A stretch of 64,000 nucleotides of DNA from Paenibacillus periandrae (GTDB taxonomy: Bacteria > Bacillota > Bacilli > Paenibacillales > NBRC-103111). The stretch spans positions 124,001 to 188,000 of the forward strand of contig NZ_JAJNMU010000014.1 in the NCBI RefSeq assembly GCF_022458865.1. The letters are read 5' to 3'. Position numbers and translations under genes: made by a program. A model generated the notes under the pieces. It was not told the DNA's origin, searched no databases, and saw only the letters and a program-made list of their open reading frames with translations. This document shows positions 45,901-54,606 of this stretch, in pieces (the first letter of the stretch is position 1; the number at the start of each line of letters is the position of its first letter).

Positions 45901-45910
45901 TGGTATACCT
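45901..45910. promoter_or_regulatory. GntR-type operator over the gntR ribosome site
   Basis: TGGTATACCT (plus strand), read as AGGTATACCA on the coding strand; it follows the GG of the ribosome site GGAGG and ends two bases before ATG 45899. Autoregulation by roadblock is a plausible consequence. Confidence 0.5.
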
Positions 45911-45979
45911 CCATGTGGTTATTTCCTTAAGTTTAATCGATATACGGTTATAATTCCAACATTCAATTTACATCGCAAA

Positions 45980-46032
45980 AAAAAGCAACAAAGGGCAGGC
46001 TTATCATCTCCTGCACACCTTCATTGCTTTTT
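45980..46032 (-). terminator. terminator of the HDO-ALDH operon
   Basis: AAAAAGCAA pairs with TTGCTTTTT as outer stem, with inner GGGCAGG/CCTGCAC pairing; on the minus strand eight T follow. It lies just after the stop at 46048. Confidence 0.85.
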
Positions 46033-46047
46033 ACCGTATCGTCATGC

Positions 46048-46344
46048 TTATACCTTGAGAATTTTACTTTCCTCATCCTGGTCCAGCTCATAAATTTCCT
46101 TTTCGATCTCGGCGGTCGTTTCGAACTTAGGAAATACCTTTAGCGGAATGCTGTTGTCGGCAAACACCTCGGACACACCTTGAATGACAATTCTCGCATC
46201 CTGACTTTTGATCCGACATATCGAGAAGGTTGTCTTCTTTTTTCCAAAAAAATAGTATTCGTAGTCGGCAACCTTCTCCAGATTCGGATTGTCGGTTACC
46301 GTACGGTAACGTTCTGTGGTGGACACCAAAATAAATTCACTCAT
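46048..46344 (-). CDS. 98-residue protein of unknown function
   Basis: ATG 46344 lies eight bases after GGGGAGG; ATG 46350 is too close to that site. The small soluble protein has alternating strands and helices (YEYYFFGKKKTTFSICRIK) and an acidic C-terminus; no cysteines are arranged for a cluster, and I do not recognise the family. It is the last gene of the operon with RidA, ferredoxin and aldehyde dehydrogenase, so it may be a small subunit or accessory factor of that pathway. This is context only. Confidence 0.65.
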   Translation of the reverse strand: MSEFILVSTTERYRTVTDNPNLEKVADYEYYFFGKKKTTFSICRIKSQDARIVIQGVSEVFADNSIPLKVFPKFETTAEIEKEIYELDQDEESKILKV

Positions 46345-46365
46345 TGTCATTACCTCCCCTTATCA

Positions 46366-46839
46366 TCATTCATAATGAACAATCAGTTCCACTTCAACAG
46401 CAGCACCACCAGGCAACGAGGCAACCCCTATTGCCGAGCGTGCATGAACGCCTGCGCTGCCAAACACCTCGACCAATAAGTCAGAAGCACCATTCAACAC
46501 GTAAGGAAGCTCGTGGAAATCTGAACCTACATTCAGGAAGCCTTCCAGCTTCACAATACTGACGATTCGGTCCAAATCTCCGAGTGCCGAACGCAGCGTG
46601 CCCAGTTGGTTAATGATACATTGACGGGCTGCCTGATAGCCTTCTTCCTTCGTTAAATCCTGACCGATTTTACCTTTATATTTCAGCACACCATTTGCTT
46701 TGGGGGTGACACCGCTCAAGTAGATCAATGGAGCCACCATCGTATACGGTACATAATTGCCACTTGGCTTGGGAGCGGCTTCCAATACAAGGTTCAGTTC
46801 TACCAGCTTCGCTTCGATTCGTCCTTTAGGCTGCAGCAA
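46366..46839 (-). CDS. RidA-family imine/enamine deaminase
   Basis: A 157-residue RidA/YjgF domain: LYLSGVTP-type strand (LIYLSGVTPKANG near 38), a QCIINQLGTLRSALGDLDRI helix, and the C-terminal VASLPGGAAVEVELIV strand. The usual catalytic arginine region is replaced by HARSAIGVASLPGGA, in which Arg is present. Family role: hydrolysis of reactive enamine/imine intermediates or acylated amines at a trimer interface. TTG 46839 is the start, eight bases after GAGGAGG. In this operon it suggests that an imine or amine intermediate occurs in the pathway. Confidence 0.85.
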   Translation of the reverse strand: MLQPKGRIEAKLVELNLVLEAAPKPSGNYVPYTMVAPLIYLSGVTPKANGVLKYKGKIGQDLTKEEGYQAARQCIINQLGTLRSALGDLDRIVSIVKLEGFLNVGSDFHELPYVLNGASDLLVEVFGSAGVHARSAIGVASLPGGAAVEVELIVHYE

Positions 46840-46898
46840 GCACTAGACCTCCTCAGGCTGTTTGTTCATGTTGCTACGCAAGTCAGCTTATAATGAGC

Positions 46899-47183
46899 TT
46901 ATTCCTGTGTGATTTCCACATCTTCGTTAATATACAATTGACAGCAAAGGCGAAAGCCTTCCTCCAGCTTGCCGTTCAGCATTTTCTTTTCCTTCCAGTT
47001 CGGTTCGGGAAGGCCCTCTCCCCCAGCTAGAACCTTGACCGTGCATTTGGTGCACTTCCCCATTCCGCAGCCATATTTCAGATAGGGAAATTTTTTGATT
47101 CCGGCTAAAACAACCAGATTGCTATTCGCACTGACTTCCTGTTGATACACTTGATCGTTGTGATGTAATTTCACAATGGGCAT
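46899..47183 (-). CDS. 2Fe-2S ferredoxin
   Basis: A 94-residue ferredoxin with C-x4-C-x2-C in YGCGMGKCTKC (about residues 37-47) and the last ligand in RLCCQ near residue 82. It has the small plant-type beta-grasp fold and no fused reductase. ATG 47183 follows GGAGGTG. It sits between GlcG/HbpS-like and RidA genes and probably supplies electrons to the haem-oxygenase-like protein of the same operon. Confidence 0.85.
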   Translation of the reverse strand: MPIVKLHHNDQVYQQEVSANSNLVVLAGIKKFPYLKYGCGMGKCTKCTVKVLAGGEGLPEPNWKEKKMLNGKLEEGFRLCCQLYINEDVEITQE

Positions 47184-47269
47184 AGAAGCACCTCCATCTG
47201 CAGCTGAATCCAGGCCAAAGCTGTTGTCACTTCTTGCCAGCTCAAGGGCGCTTCTGGCCTCACTGCCGT

Positions 47270-47743
47270 TTATTTCTTGATATCTGCTGCGGTAATCACT
47301 TCATATTCGTTGCCCAAATAGCTCTGCAGCGCCTTCAGTGCCGCCACACCCACAGCCGTATCCTGCTCTCCATTGCCGCCACTAATACCCACGCCGCCTA
47401 CAACCTCGCCATTCACTACAATCGGGAAGCCCCCGACAAAAATAGCGAATTTGCCAGGAAGCATCGCATGAATGCCGAATGCTTCCCCTGTAGTCGTTGC
47501 CGGTCCACCAGGTTGATTAAATAAATGGGTTGAACGCTTATGTCCACTTGCGGTAAAAGCTTTGGCAATTGCGATTTCCGGACCGGTAATTCGGCCGCCG
47601 TTCATCCGCTCCAACGCAATGACGTACCCGCCATCGTCAACAATACAGATCGTTTCCAGAGCTTTGGCATCGACCGCAGCCTGCTTGGCCGCTTCCATCA
47701 TCACTTTCGCTTCTTCGAGTTCCAGCTTCAACACGGATTTCAT
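47270..47743 (-). CDS. GlcG/HbpS-family haem-binding-like protein
   Basis: A 157-residue protein of the GlcG/HbpS/PduO C-terminal family: IVDDGGYVIALERMNGG near residue 35, and the glycine-rich GKFAIFVGGFPIVVNGEVVGGVGISGG near 100-125. It is cytoplasmic, with no signal peptide. Some members bind haem or cobalamin, others have no known ligand. They often accompany oxidative or diol pathways. It lies between the aldehyde dehydrogenase and ferredoxin genes. Confidence 0.85.
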   Translation of the reverse strand: MKSVLKLELEEAKVMMEAAKQAAVDAKALETICIVDDGGYVIALERMNGGRITGPEIAIAKAFTASGHKRSTHLFNQPGGPATTTGEAFGIHAMLPGKFAIFVGGFPIVVNGEVVGGVGISGGNGEQDTAVGVAALKALQSYLGNEYEVITAADIKK

Positions 47744-47786
47744 CCGATTCCTCCATACACGTCTGTCTTTTAAAACGTTCTACGTT

Positions 47787-49265
47787 TTATTCGATACTAT
47801 GAGTGCCATTATAGATTGTTTTTTCCTGCAGGTAGAAATCGACTGCGGAACGTCCCGCCTCCCGGTAGGTGGCCGTACTGGACATTTTCATCCCGCCAAA
47901 TGGCGCGTTATAGGCTACGCCTGTTGTCGGTCGATTAATCTTCACAACACCAGCCTCGATATGCTGAGTAAAGTATTGAGCACGGTTCGGATCGGTTGTG
48001 CAGATTGCCGCAGATAACCCAAATTCGATGTCATTGGCAATCTCAATGGCTTCTTTGAAGCTTTGTACACGAATAACTGATATAACGGGTCCGAATATTT
48101 CCTCCTGAGCAATTCTCATCCTCGGTGTCACATTAGTGAATATCGCCGGTTTTACAAAATAGCCGTTTGCGTATTCGCCATCGCTCAGATGCTCACCACC
48201 ATACACCAGCCCGGCTCCTTCTGACTTGCCGATATTGACGTAATCCAATACATTATCCAATTGACTTTTATTGGCCAGAGGTCCGATTTCAATCCCTTTG
48301 TTCATTCCATTTCCTATGGTCAGCGATGCCGTCTTGGCAATCAATTTGTCTACAAACAGCTCATGCACAGCATCCATCACAATAACTCTGCTGGTACCCG
48401 TACAAGCCTGACCCGTCAATTCGAAGCCGCCTTTGATAGCCAATTCAACCGCTTGATCAAGGTCAGCATCCTCAAGAACGACAAGCGGGTTTTTCCCGCC
48501 GAGCTCCAGCTGTACACGCGTCGATAAACGAACCGATTGATTGATTTTCTCCCCGGCACCCGTGGAGCCTGTAAAGGTTACCGCTTTGACTGCCGGATGT
48601 GTAACCAATGGTTTCCCCGTTTGCGAAGCCGAACCGGTTATGAAATTAAGTACGCCTGCCGGCAAGCCTGCCTCATGAAGCACCTCAACGAGACGAAAAG
48701 CAATGAGCGGCGTATCGGAGGCTGGCTTGAACACTACGGTGTTGCCAGTGACCAGGGCCGGGGCGATCTTGCGTACGGGAATCGAAATGGGAAAGTTCCA
48801 CGGCGTGATCACAGTGACAACACCTAAAGGTTCTTTTCTTGTATACACAAAAGTTGTTGGATCATCTGAAGGCAGCGTACTTCCGGCTACATTCAAGCCC
48901 TCTGAAGCGTAATAGCGCAAGGTCTGGGCGGAGCGTTTCACTTCCATCCGGCTGCTGGCCAACGTCTTGCCTTCCTCACGAGTCAGCTCCTCCGCGTACA
49001 GCTCCAGATTCTTTTCCAGCAAATCCGCTGCTTGATACAAAATTTCCGCCCGTTTGCTTGGAGCCGTGTAACGCCAGGTCTGGAAAGCGCGTGCTGCGGC
49101 TTCCATCGCTTGCTGTACATCCTCCTCACCAGAGGCTTGAAACCGTCCGACAATATCTGTGACCTGAGCAGGATTCGTACTGATGAAGGTGTTCCCGCTT
49201 ATCGAGTCCACCCATTGTCCATCAATCAAGTTTTTGAAGGTTTGTACTGCCGTTTCAATCGCCAT
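47787..49265 (-). CDS. NAD(P)-dependent aldehyde dehydrogenase
   Basis: A 492-residue ALDH-superfamily enzyme. The cofactor motif is FTGSTGAG (231-238), the general base Glu 254 lies in LELGG, and the catalytic Cys 288 in TGQACTG. Family resemblance is to semialdehyde and betaine/alpha-ketoglutaric semialdehyde dehydrogenases; the substrate cannot be chosen from motifs. It oxidises an aldehyde made earlier in the pathway to the acid. ATG 49265 follows AAGGAG. A TATACT hexamer repeat lies between it and the preceding gene. Confidence 0.9.
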   Translation of the reverse strand: MAIETAVQTFKNLIDGQWVDSISGNTFISTNPAQVTDIVGRFQASGEEDVQQAMEAAARAFQTWRYTAPSKRAEILYQAADLLEKNLELYAEELTREEGKTLASSRMEVKRSAQTLRYYASEGLNVAGSTLPSDDPTTFVYTRKEPLGVVTVITPWNFPISIPVRKIAPALVTGNTVVFKPASDTPLIAFRLVEVLHEAGLPAGVLNFITGSASQTGKPLVTHPAVKAVTFTGSTGAGEKINQSVRLSTRVQLELGGKNPLVVLEDADLDQAVELAIKGGFELTGQACTGTSRVIVMDAVHELFVDKLIAKTASLTIGNGMNKGIEIGPLANKSQLDNVLDYVNIGKSEGAGLVYGGEHLSDGEYANGYFVKPAIFTNVTPRMRIAQEEIFGPVISVIRVQSFKEAIEIANDIEFGLSAAICTTDPNRAQYFTQHIEAGVVKINRPTTGVAYNAPFGGMKMSSTATYREAGRSAVDFYLQEKTIYNGTHSIE

Positions 49266-49285
49266 AACAATCTCCTTCCTTACTC

Positions 49286-49335
49286 ATACTTATACTTATA
49301 CTTATACTTATACTTATACTTATACTTATACTTAT
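49286..49335. repeat. hexanucleotide simple repeat (TATACT)n
   Basis: Seven perfect TATACT units (49291-49332) with partial units at both ends. It fills the gap between the stop of the 49338 gene and the ribosome site of the aldehyde dehydrogenase. Copy number can change by slippage without breaking a reading frame, so it might tune the coupling of the two genes. Confidence 0.95.
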
Positions 49336-49337
49336 GC

Positions 49338-50048
49338 TCATCCTAATCCGAATTCACGGGAGATCGCTGCAATATACATTCTGCGCATTTTCGTAGCTTC
49401 TTCCACTATGGCGATGCAGCGCTGCTGATCCTCCGGTGTTTTGGCATATTCCAACACAATTTGATAACCGCGTTCGCCGTGAATTTCATCAGACACGATA
49501 TGCAGATCGAAGAATTCCACTTCTTCATCAGTAAACCCGTACTTTTCACGAAGCGTCGGTGTTTGACGGCGATAAATGGCAGGCACCTGAGATTCCAGGC
49601 CGACAACCAATGCCGCAGTCGCGAATAAAAAGTTTTCCTTGAAAGCCATCCGATAGCACCAGGATTGCAGGCCGATCGTTTCTGGGAGCAGGTGCTCCAT
49701 CGACTCCACACGTTCCCTTGTTGTACCGCACGCTTCACCGAAGCGGATCAGCAAATCAGTATGACGATCGCCGCCCAACTCCTCTTCCCACATGTTTTGC
49801 AGTAAAAAATCTCTCGCATCCTGATGCGGGCAGTTCGCAAATATATAAGCCAGGTATTCAGCAAATGGACCAACGTATGCGTAATGCTGTTCAACCCATC
49901 TGGCAAAATGTTCTTTTTTCAACTCACCATTCGCCCACATGATTGTAAAAGGAGCCTTAGCAACAGCGTTACCTTCAATGGCTTGTTCCAAAGCAGTGCG
50001 GAATTCCTCTTTGTTCATTAAGCGGGACTTCGTTACGGTTTGTGTCAT
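49338..50048 (-). CDS. haem-oxygenase-like (TenA/PqqC/CADD-type) iron oxidase candidate
   Basis: About 236 residues, all-helical TenA/PqqC superfamily. EQHYAYVGPFAEYLAY, MWEEELGGDRH and FDLHIVSDEIHGERGY carry the Glu, His and Asp residues that could ligate a di-iron centre in haem-oxygenase-like oxidases (HDOs). The thiaminase catalytic cysteine context is not evident, so TenA activity is unlikely. ATG 50048 has GAGGAG eight bases upstream; TTG 50066 contains that site. First gene of the main GntR-controlled operon. It probably performs the oxidative step, served by the ferredoxins. Confidence 0.75.
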   Translation of the reverse strand: MTQTVTKSRLMNKEEFRTALEQAIEGNAVAKAPFTIMWANGELKKEHFARWVEQHYAYVGPFAEYLAYIFANCPHQDARDFLLQNMWEEELGGDRHTDLLIRFGEACGTTRERVESMEHLLPETIGLQSWCYRMAFKENFLFATAALVVGLESQVPAIYRRQTPTLREKYGFTDEEVEFFDLHIVSDEIHGERGYQIVLEYAKTPEDQQRCIAIVEEATKMRRMYIAAISREFGLG

Positions 50049-50090
50049 GGGTAATTCTCCTCTCAAATTGTAAGATGGTAATTTTTTATT

Positions 50091-50111
50091 TTTGGTATAT
50101 TGTATACCAAA
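50091..50111. promoter_or_regulatory. GntR-type operator, extended palindrome
   Basis: TTTGGTATA and TATACCAAA flank a central TTG, a 21-base palindrome that includes TTGTATACCAA at 50100-50110. It lies 43 bases upstream of the start of the HDO gene. It is the strongest of the seven related sites. Confidence 0.7.
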
Positions 50112-50150
50112 TTTGTTATAGGTTTATTATTGACTGTCTGGGCTTATCTG

Positions 50151-51554
50151 TCAACCTATATTTTTCAGCACCATCAGCAGCACCATTGCCAGTAGTATAT
50201 AAGCCGTTGTAAACGGCACATTCCAATTCGATATTTGGTATGGACTCTCCCTTGTCAGACTGGACATCATCCCCGCGGTTGCATTATAGGGGCCCATGAG
50301 AAAAGCCGTCGCCGCCCCGGTCAACATCGCAATAGCCGTTAACTCGACAGAAATCCCCAAGGACTGCGGATTCAGCGACTCCGCCGTTAAGGCCAAGCCT
50401 ACAGCAGGATGCAAGCCAATAAAGGCGAGAGCAAGCGGAATCAAGGGAATACACAATAGAAACATATCGGCTCCTATGAAATCTTTTATCGCTATAATCG
50501 ATAGGTTAATCTCATGTCCTGCACCCGTAGCTTGAATAGAAGCAATCAGGAAACCAGCACTCAAAAAGACAAAAAACTGTTCCCTCATCTTCAGCAAATG
50601 CTCGGACAGCATCGCTTTACCTTCTACTATAAAAGCTCTTCCTTTGCCCAGCAGCAAAGACCATACAAAGGCAAAAGGAATCACTAACAAGGACACCAGC
50701 AGTAGAAAGCTGAATGACGTAAAGGTTTCCAGCACAAAAAGCAGACCATTAAATACAATAATCGCAACTATAATGTGCATAGGATGATTCTTCTTGTTCT
50801 GCTCCAGCTGCTGCAAGCCAGACTCGACCGCACTTTCACGGACAGCAGAGGTTTCATCCACAGCCAGTTGTCCAATCAGTCTGGCCCGGCGGTTCGCAAT
50901 CTGTTGTCCCATAAACCAATCCAGGACAAGACCAATTAAGCTGAACGGGATCATGATCGGCAAAATCGAGCTCCAACGAACGCCCGTCATTTCCACGATT
51001 ACCCCGACAATCGGCGCCACCGGCGTCCACACAATCGGCATACTGTAGCCATGTGTGATCGCACGGCTAATAAATCTTTCCTTCTTCTCGATCGGATATA
51101 AATCAAGAGCAGGACGAATCGTATGGTATACCATGGGCAAGGTGGCCACATTCATAAAGGAGCTTAATATATAAGACATAAGCGATGTAATCGCGTAAAG
51201 CACCCCGGAATGCTTGATTTTACTTTGAATCCTATGCTGCACCCGGAATGCATATTGCCCTAATTCAATCGGAAGAGCAATTAACGGGATGAGAGCGAAC
51301 AAGCTTAATATATTAAGCATATTGCCAAAGCCAAGGATATAGCTGCTCCAAGGCACCCTATGTATCCATAACAAACTCATGCCCGTTACCAGAAATACGA
51401 CGCCTAATCCTTGGACAAACCGCTTGACAGAACCAAACACCATAAGTACAATACATACGCTTACTATGGAGATGGTCCATTTCAGAAAGTCGCTCGGATA
51501 TACAACCGAGACCAGATAAGCAGCGATAGCCCCAATAAAAATAGCTTGTTTCAT
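50151..51554 (-). CDS. multi-pass permease, ion-transporter superfamily-like
   Basis: A 467-residue membrane protein with about 11-12 helices and a charged loop near residue 240 that divides two halves, as in ion transporter (IT) superfamily carriers of organic anions. The motif SSFMNVATLPMVYHTI and the mirrored AVGLALTAESLN region fit re-entrant hairpins of that fold. It starts two bases after the stop of the creatininase gene and so is translated with it. It is likely to import the pathway substrate or export a product. Precise family uncertain. Confidence 0.7.
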   Translation of the reverse strand: MKQAIFIGAIAAYLVSVVYPSDFLKWTISIVSVCIVLMVFGSVKRFVQGLGVVFLVTGMSLLWIHRVPWSSYILGFGNMLNILSLFALIPLIALPIELGQYAFRVQHRIQSKIKHSGVLYAITSLMSYILSSFMNVATLPMVYHTIRPALDLYPIEKKERFISRAITHGYSMPIVWTPVAPIVGVIVEMTGVRWSSILPIMIPFSLIGLVLDWFMGQQIANRRARLIGQLAVDETSAVRESAVESGLQQLEQNKKNHPMHIIVAIIVFNGLLFVLETFTSFSFLLLVSLLVIPFAFVWSLLLGKGRAFIVEGKAMLSEHLLKMREQFFVFLSAGFLIASIQATGAGHEINLSIIAIKDFIGADMFLLCIPLIPLALAFIGLHPAVGLALTAESLNPQSLGISVELTAIAMLTGAATAFLMGPYNATAGMMSSLTRESPYQISNWNVPFTTAYILLAMVLLMVLKNIG

Positions 51555-51556
51555 AT

Positions 51557-52303
51557 TTACAGCATGTCTTGAACAGCCTTGGTTAAGCGTTCCAGAGCCG
51601 TCTCGACAATTTCCTCTCCGATCTCCCGGGTCGCTTTGGTCGCATCACCAAGGCATCCGTTGCGCGTCATTTCCTCATAATAGTAAAAGCCTTGCAGCAC
51701 CTGGCCAGGACGCAGCTTTTTCCATTTGCCCTCTGTCAAATCGGCTTTTTCCAGCTGATCCGGCCGTACCAGCTGCGGAGCCAAATACATGGCCTCGGAA
51801 ACCTCGCGGTCACAGCTATGCCCATACAGCTTGGACTCCAGTCTTCGATCCATCACATCTTTGGCTGATGCCGTCGTTTTGGCATAATAAATCTGAGTAT
51901 TAAGCTCCCTTGTAAGCATCTCGGCAGCTACCCCTAACGTAGCCTGATTACCTCCATGAGCATTTAAAATAAGAAACTTCTGAATGCCGTGATGCTGTAA
52001 CGATTTGATCATATCTCTCAGAATGGCAATTAATGTAGTCGGCTCCAGAGAGATCGTACCGGGAAAATGCATATGGTGCGGCGATATTCCCATATTAATA
52101 GTAGGTGTCAGAATAGCCTCCGGATATAACCGTTCGGTTAATCGTTTACCCATTTCTTCAGCAAGAACGGCATCGCAGCTTTCAAGCATATGCGGCCCGT
52201 GCTGCTCATGAGCTCCGAGCGGTATAATCGCTATTTTCACTGTTGTAAGAGCCTGCTCAACCTCCGGCCATGTCATCTGAGTTAAACAGTAAGATGTTGC
52301 CAT
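51557..52303 (-). CDS. creatininase-family amidohydrolase
   Basis: A 248-residue creatininase fold. GAHEQHGPH at 30-38 holds metal ligands (Glu 33, His 35), an Asp lies near 44, and NAHGGN near 123 completes the metal site; SCDREVSEAMYL near 165 supplies a late Glu. Members hydrolyse cyclic amides (creatinine) or act as hydrolases on formamido-pyrimidine, inosose or peptide substrates. It is coupled with a permease and lies behind a GGTATAC operator. In this setting it may open a ring amide or release a formyl or amide group. Confidence 0.85.
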   Translation of the reverse strand: MATSYCLTQMTWPEVEQALTTVKIAIIPLGAHEQHGPHMLESCDAVLAEEMGKRLTERLYPEAILTPTINMGISPHHMHFPGTISLEPTTLIAILRDMIKSLQHHGIQKFLILNAHGGNQATLGVAAEMLTRELNTQIYYAKTTASAKDVMDRRLESKLYGHSCDREVSEAMYLAPQLVRPDQLEKADLTEGKWKKLRPGQVLQGFYYYEEMTRNGCLGDATKATREIGEEIVETALERLTKAVQDML

Positions 52304-52340
52304 TGCTTTAGCCTCCTCTCAATATATGATATATTGTTCA

Positions 52341-52351
52341 TTGTATACCAA
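52341..52351. promoter_or_regulatory. GntR-type operator between creatininase and YyaC-like genes
   Basis: TTGTATACCAA, the same sequence as the core of the 50091 site, 38 bases from the creatininase start and 85 bases from the divergent YyaC-like start. It could control both directions. Confidence 0.6.
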
Positions 52352-52435
52352 AAAAACAAACACTCACACGTATTTTTGTTATTTGTAGTGAATTGGTTTA
52401 TGATTTATAGAGATCATTTACAAGGAAGCGGGTGC

Positions 52436-53029
52436 GTGCACATGCTGCATCATATCCACTATCTGGATAAGAAATCAGCAGCCTTTTTATCCGAGGCATT
52501 GATCAAGCATTTTTCCAAAAAAACCGACTATACGGAAATCGTCGTCGTCTGTATCGGGACGAACCGTTACTCCTGGGACTCCTTAGGCCCCGTTGTCGGG
52601 AGCCGATTGTTCGAACGACTCGAAGGCAATCGTCATGTCCATATTTACGGTACACTGGATAAGCCGGTTCATGCGCTGAATTTACAGAGAACCTTATCCT
52701 ATATCGCAAACAGGCACAGCCAAGCTTACATCATTGCCGTTGACGCATGTCTGGGCCAATTTTACAAAATCGGCACGCTTCAATTAGTAGAAGAACCGCT
52801 TCAGCCCGGAGCCGGACTTGGCAAACAGCTGCATGCCATCGGACATATCCATATTAAAGGCATCATTAATAATCATGGCCCTCTCAATCATAAGGTTATG
52901 GAGCATACAAGCTTAACCTTTGTTAATGAAATGGCCGCCGTCATCAGCCGGATCTTGGTCAAGGCCAGTCAGGAAATCATTCCTCATCTGTTATCCGTCA
53001 ATTCCAAGGGCAATCAGGCTTCAAGCTAA
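52436..53029 (+). CDS. YyaC-like (DUF1256) sporulation protease homologue
   Basis: About 198 residues; GTG 52436 lies seven bases after AAGGAAG, with ATG 52442 next in frame. CIGTNRYSWDSLGPVVG (about 40-56) matches the conserved CIGTDRSTGDSLGPLVG of YyaC, with Asp-to-Asn and STG-to-YSW changes. VDACLG near 107 and a C-terminal LTFVNEMAAVISR helix also fit. The YyaC fold resembles hydrogenase-maturation and GPR proteases. Altered motif residues and the place in a catabolic cluster make a spore role doubtful. Confidence 0.75.
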   Translation: MHMLHHIHYLDKKSAAFLSEALIKHFSKKTDYTEIVVVCIGTNRYSWDSLGPVVGSRLFERLEGNRHVHIYGTLDKPVHALNLQRTLSYIANRHSQAYIIAVDACLGQFYKIGTLQLVEEPLQPGAGLGKQLHAIGHIHIKGIINNHGPLNHKVMEHTSLTFVNEMAAVISRILVKASQEIIPHLLSVNSKGNQASS

Positions 53030-53060
53030 GCCTTAGCAGGAAAATCCAAACTGCTGCTCA

Positions 53061-54512
53061 TCACCAAACCAGAATAGCTATGATCGTTGATACGGAGAGT
53101 CCAATAATGACAGGCAGGAAATTTTTGCGGGCTAGATCAATCGCAGATACACCTGCAAAGCCTGCAACCGCAACGAGTGATGACCAAGCAATTAATGTTC
53201 CTCCGCCTGACCATACGGAGCCCATTTGTCCGATTGCAGCCAAGGCCGAAGGGTCCATGCCCACCGTCGGCGCTAGTGCACCCGATAAGGAACCGGTTAG
53301 CGGCAGCCCGGAAAACCCCGAGCCTTCCAGTCCGGCAATGATCCCAATCACCAGAATACCAAATGCAGTTATGAAGCTATTAGAAGGAATTGCATATTGA
53401 ATGGACATGACCAGATCGTACAGAAAAGCGGGTGCCGCCACACCTTCGCCCAGCGACAGGATGCTTTTGGAGAAATCGGCGTTTCCAAGAAAGAAAAATC
53501 CCGCAATCGGAATAACAGGTCCCATCGCTTTAAAAGCAAACACAAAGCCTTCGATCAGATGCTCACTAATATTATCCAAAGCCTTGAATTTGGAAAACAC
53601 CGTACAGGAAAGAATGAGCAGGATGACCGCCACACCGCCAATAAAAGCAGCCCCATCTCCTCCCTCGAAGCCCCCCATGCTTGTGCCTCCGAATTTACTT
53701 GCAGCCATGACCACGATCACACCGAGCATCGACAACGGAACCAATATGGAAAAGAACTTCGACCACCGATGGACAGTAGGATCAACCGTTTCGATAGCTG
53801 CTGCTGCTTCCAAATATTCCGTGCTCATCTGAGTTTTAATCGCAGCCGCCTGTTCATCCTGAAGCTCGGTCGTAACAGGCTTACGAATCGCTTTACGATT
53901 TAGCAAATAAGCTCCACCCAGTGACACAACACCGGTAATCAATGATAATATCATCGCTTTATCGGCAACCAGAGCTGTAGGTAAACCTGCCCCCTTGGCG
54001 CTCAGCATTGGTGCTACCTGCATGACATAATCCGAAGACAATGCCATCCCTTGTCCGGCAAGAGCAATCGCCATCGCCGCTCCCATTGCCGGAAGTCCAA
54101 CACGAATCGCCGCAGGGATCAAAAGCGCTCCGATTAGCGGGACTGCAGGGGTAGGCCAAAAGAACAGCGAGATTACATAGGTGACTAATGCCAGTACGAA
54201 AAATGCAATGTGACCGTTCACCATCAGCTTTTGAATCGGTTGTACCATTCGCCTGTCTGCACCGATATCGCGAAGTGATGCCAATAGAGCAACCATAAAA
54301 GTGATAATCAGAAAAATAGTGAACAGTTCCTTGGCTGCCGTCAAATTAGCATTGTATACCGCTTGAAATCCGCTGACTATACTGCCCTTGTAGATCCATC
54401 CGATCAGGAAGGTTCCAACCAAAGTCGGAATGATTACACCTCGTCGAAATAACATTACCAATATTACTCCTACTGTCACTAAAGCATACATAAAATGCGA
54501 GATTGTAATCAT
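53061..54512 (-). CDS. second multi-pass permease, ion-transporter superfamily-like
   Basis: About 483 residues and 11-12 membrane helices, with a hydrophilic loop at about 205-245. Glycine- and serine-rich hairpins (FWPTPAVPLIGALLIPAAIR; SGFSGLPLTGSLSG) are as in IT-superfamily anion carriers. ATG 54512 is chosen because GAGGG is six bases upstream; ATG 54518 abuts it. Two GGTATAC sites lie upstream. It is convergent with the YyaC-like gene. Substrate not evident; probably the uptake route for the compound degraded by the cluster. Confidence 0.7.
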   Translation of the reverse strand: MITISHFMYALVTVGVILVMLFRRGVIIPTLVGTFLIGWIYKGSIVSGFQAVYNANLTAAKELFTIFLIITFMVALLASLRDIGADRRMVQPIQKLMVNGHIAFFVLALVTYVISLFFWPTPAVPLIGALLIPAAIRVGLPAMGAAMAIALAGQGMALSSDYVMQVAPMLSAKGAGLPTALVADKAMILSLITGVVSLGGAYLLNRKAIRKPVTTELQDEQAAAIKTQMSTEYLEAAAAIETVDPTVHRWSKFFSILVPLSMLGVIVVMAASKFGGTSMGGFEGGDGAAFIGGVAVILLILSCTVFSKFKALDNISEHLIEGFVFAFKAMGPVIPIAGFFFLGNADFSKSILSLGEGVAAPAFLYDLVMSIQYAIPSNSFITAFGILVIGIIAGLEGSGFSGLPLTGSLSGALAPTVGMDPSALAAIGQMGSVWSGGGTLIAWSSLVAVAGFAGVSAIDLARKNFLPVIIGLSVSTIIAILVW

Positions 54513-54595
54513 TGACATCCCTCGTTTCAGCGATTATTTGCCTTTCAAACGAATTGTATCACAGATTATTAGTTCTTAATAGAGTTTTATGGCAT

Positions 54596-54606
54596 TTGGT
54601 ATACAA
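54596..54606. promoter_or_regulatory. GntR-type operator upstream of the 53061 permease
   Basis: TTGGTATACAA, 84 bases before the permease start codon, within an AT-rich promoter region. Confidence 0.6.
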
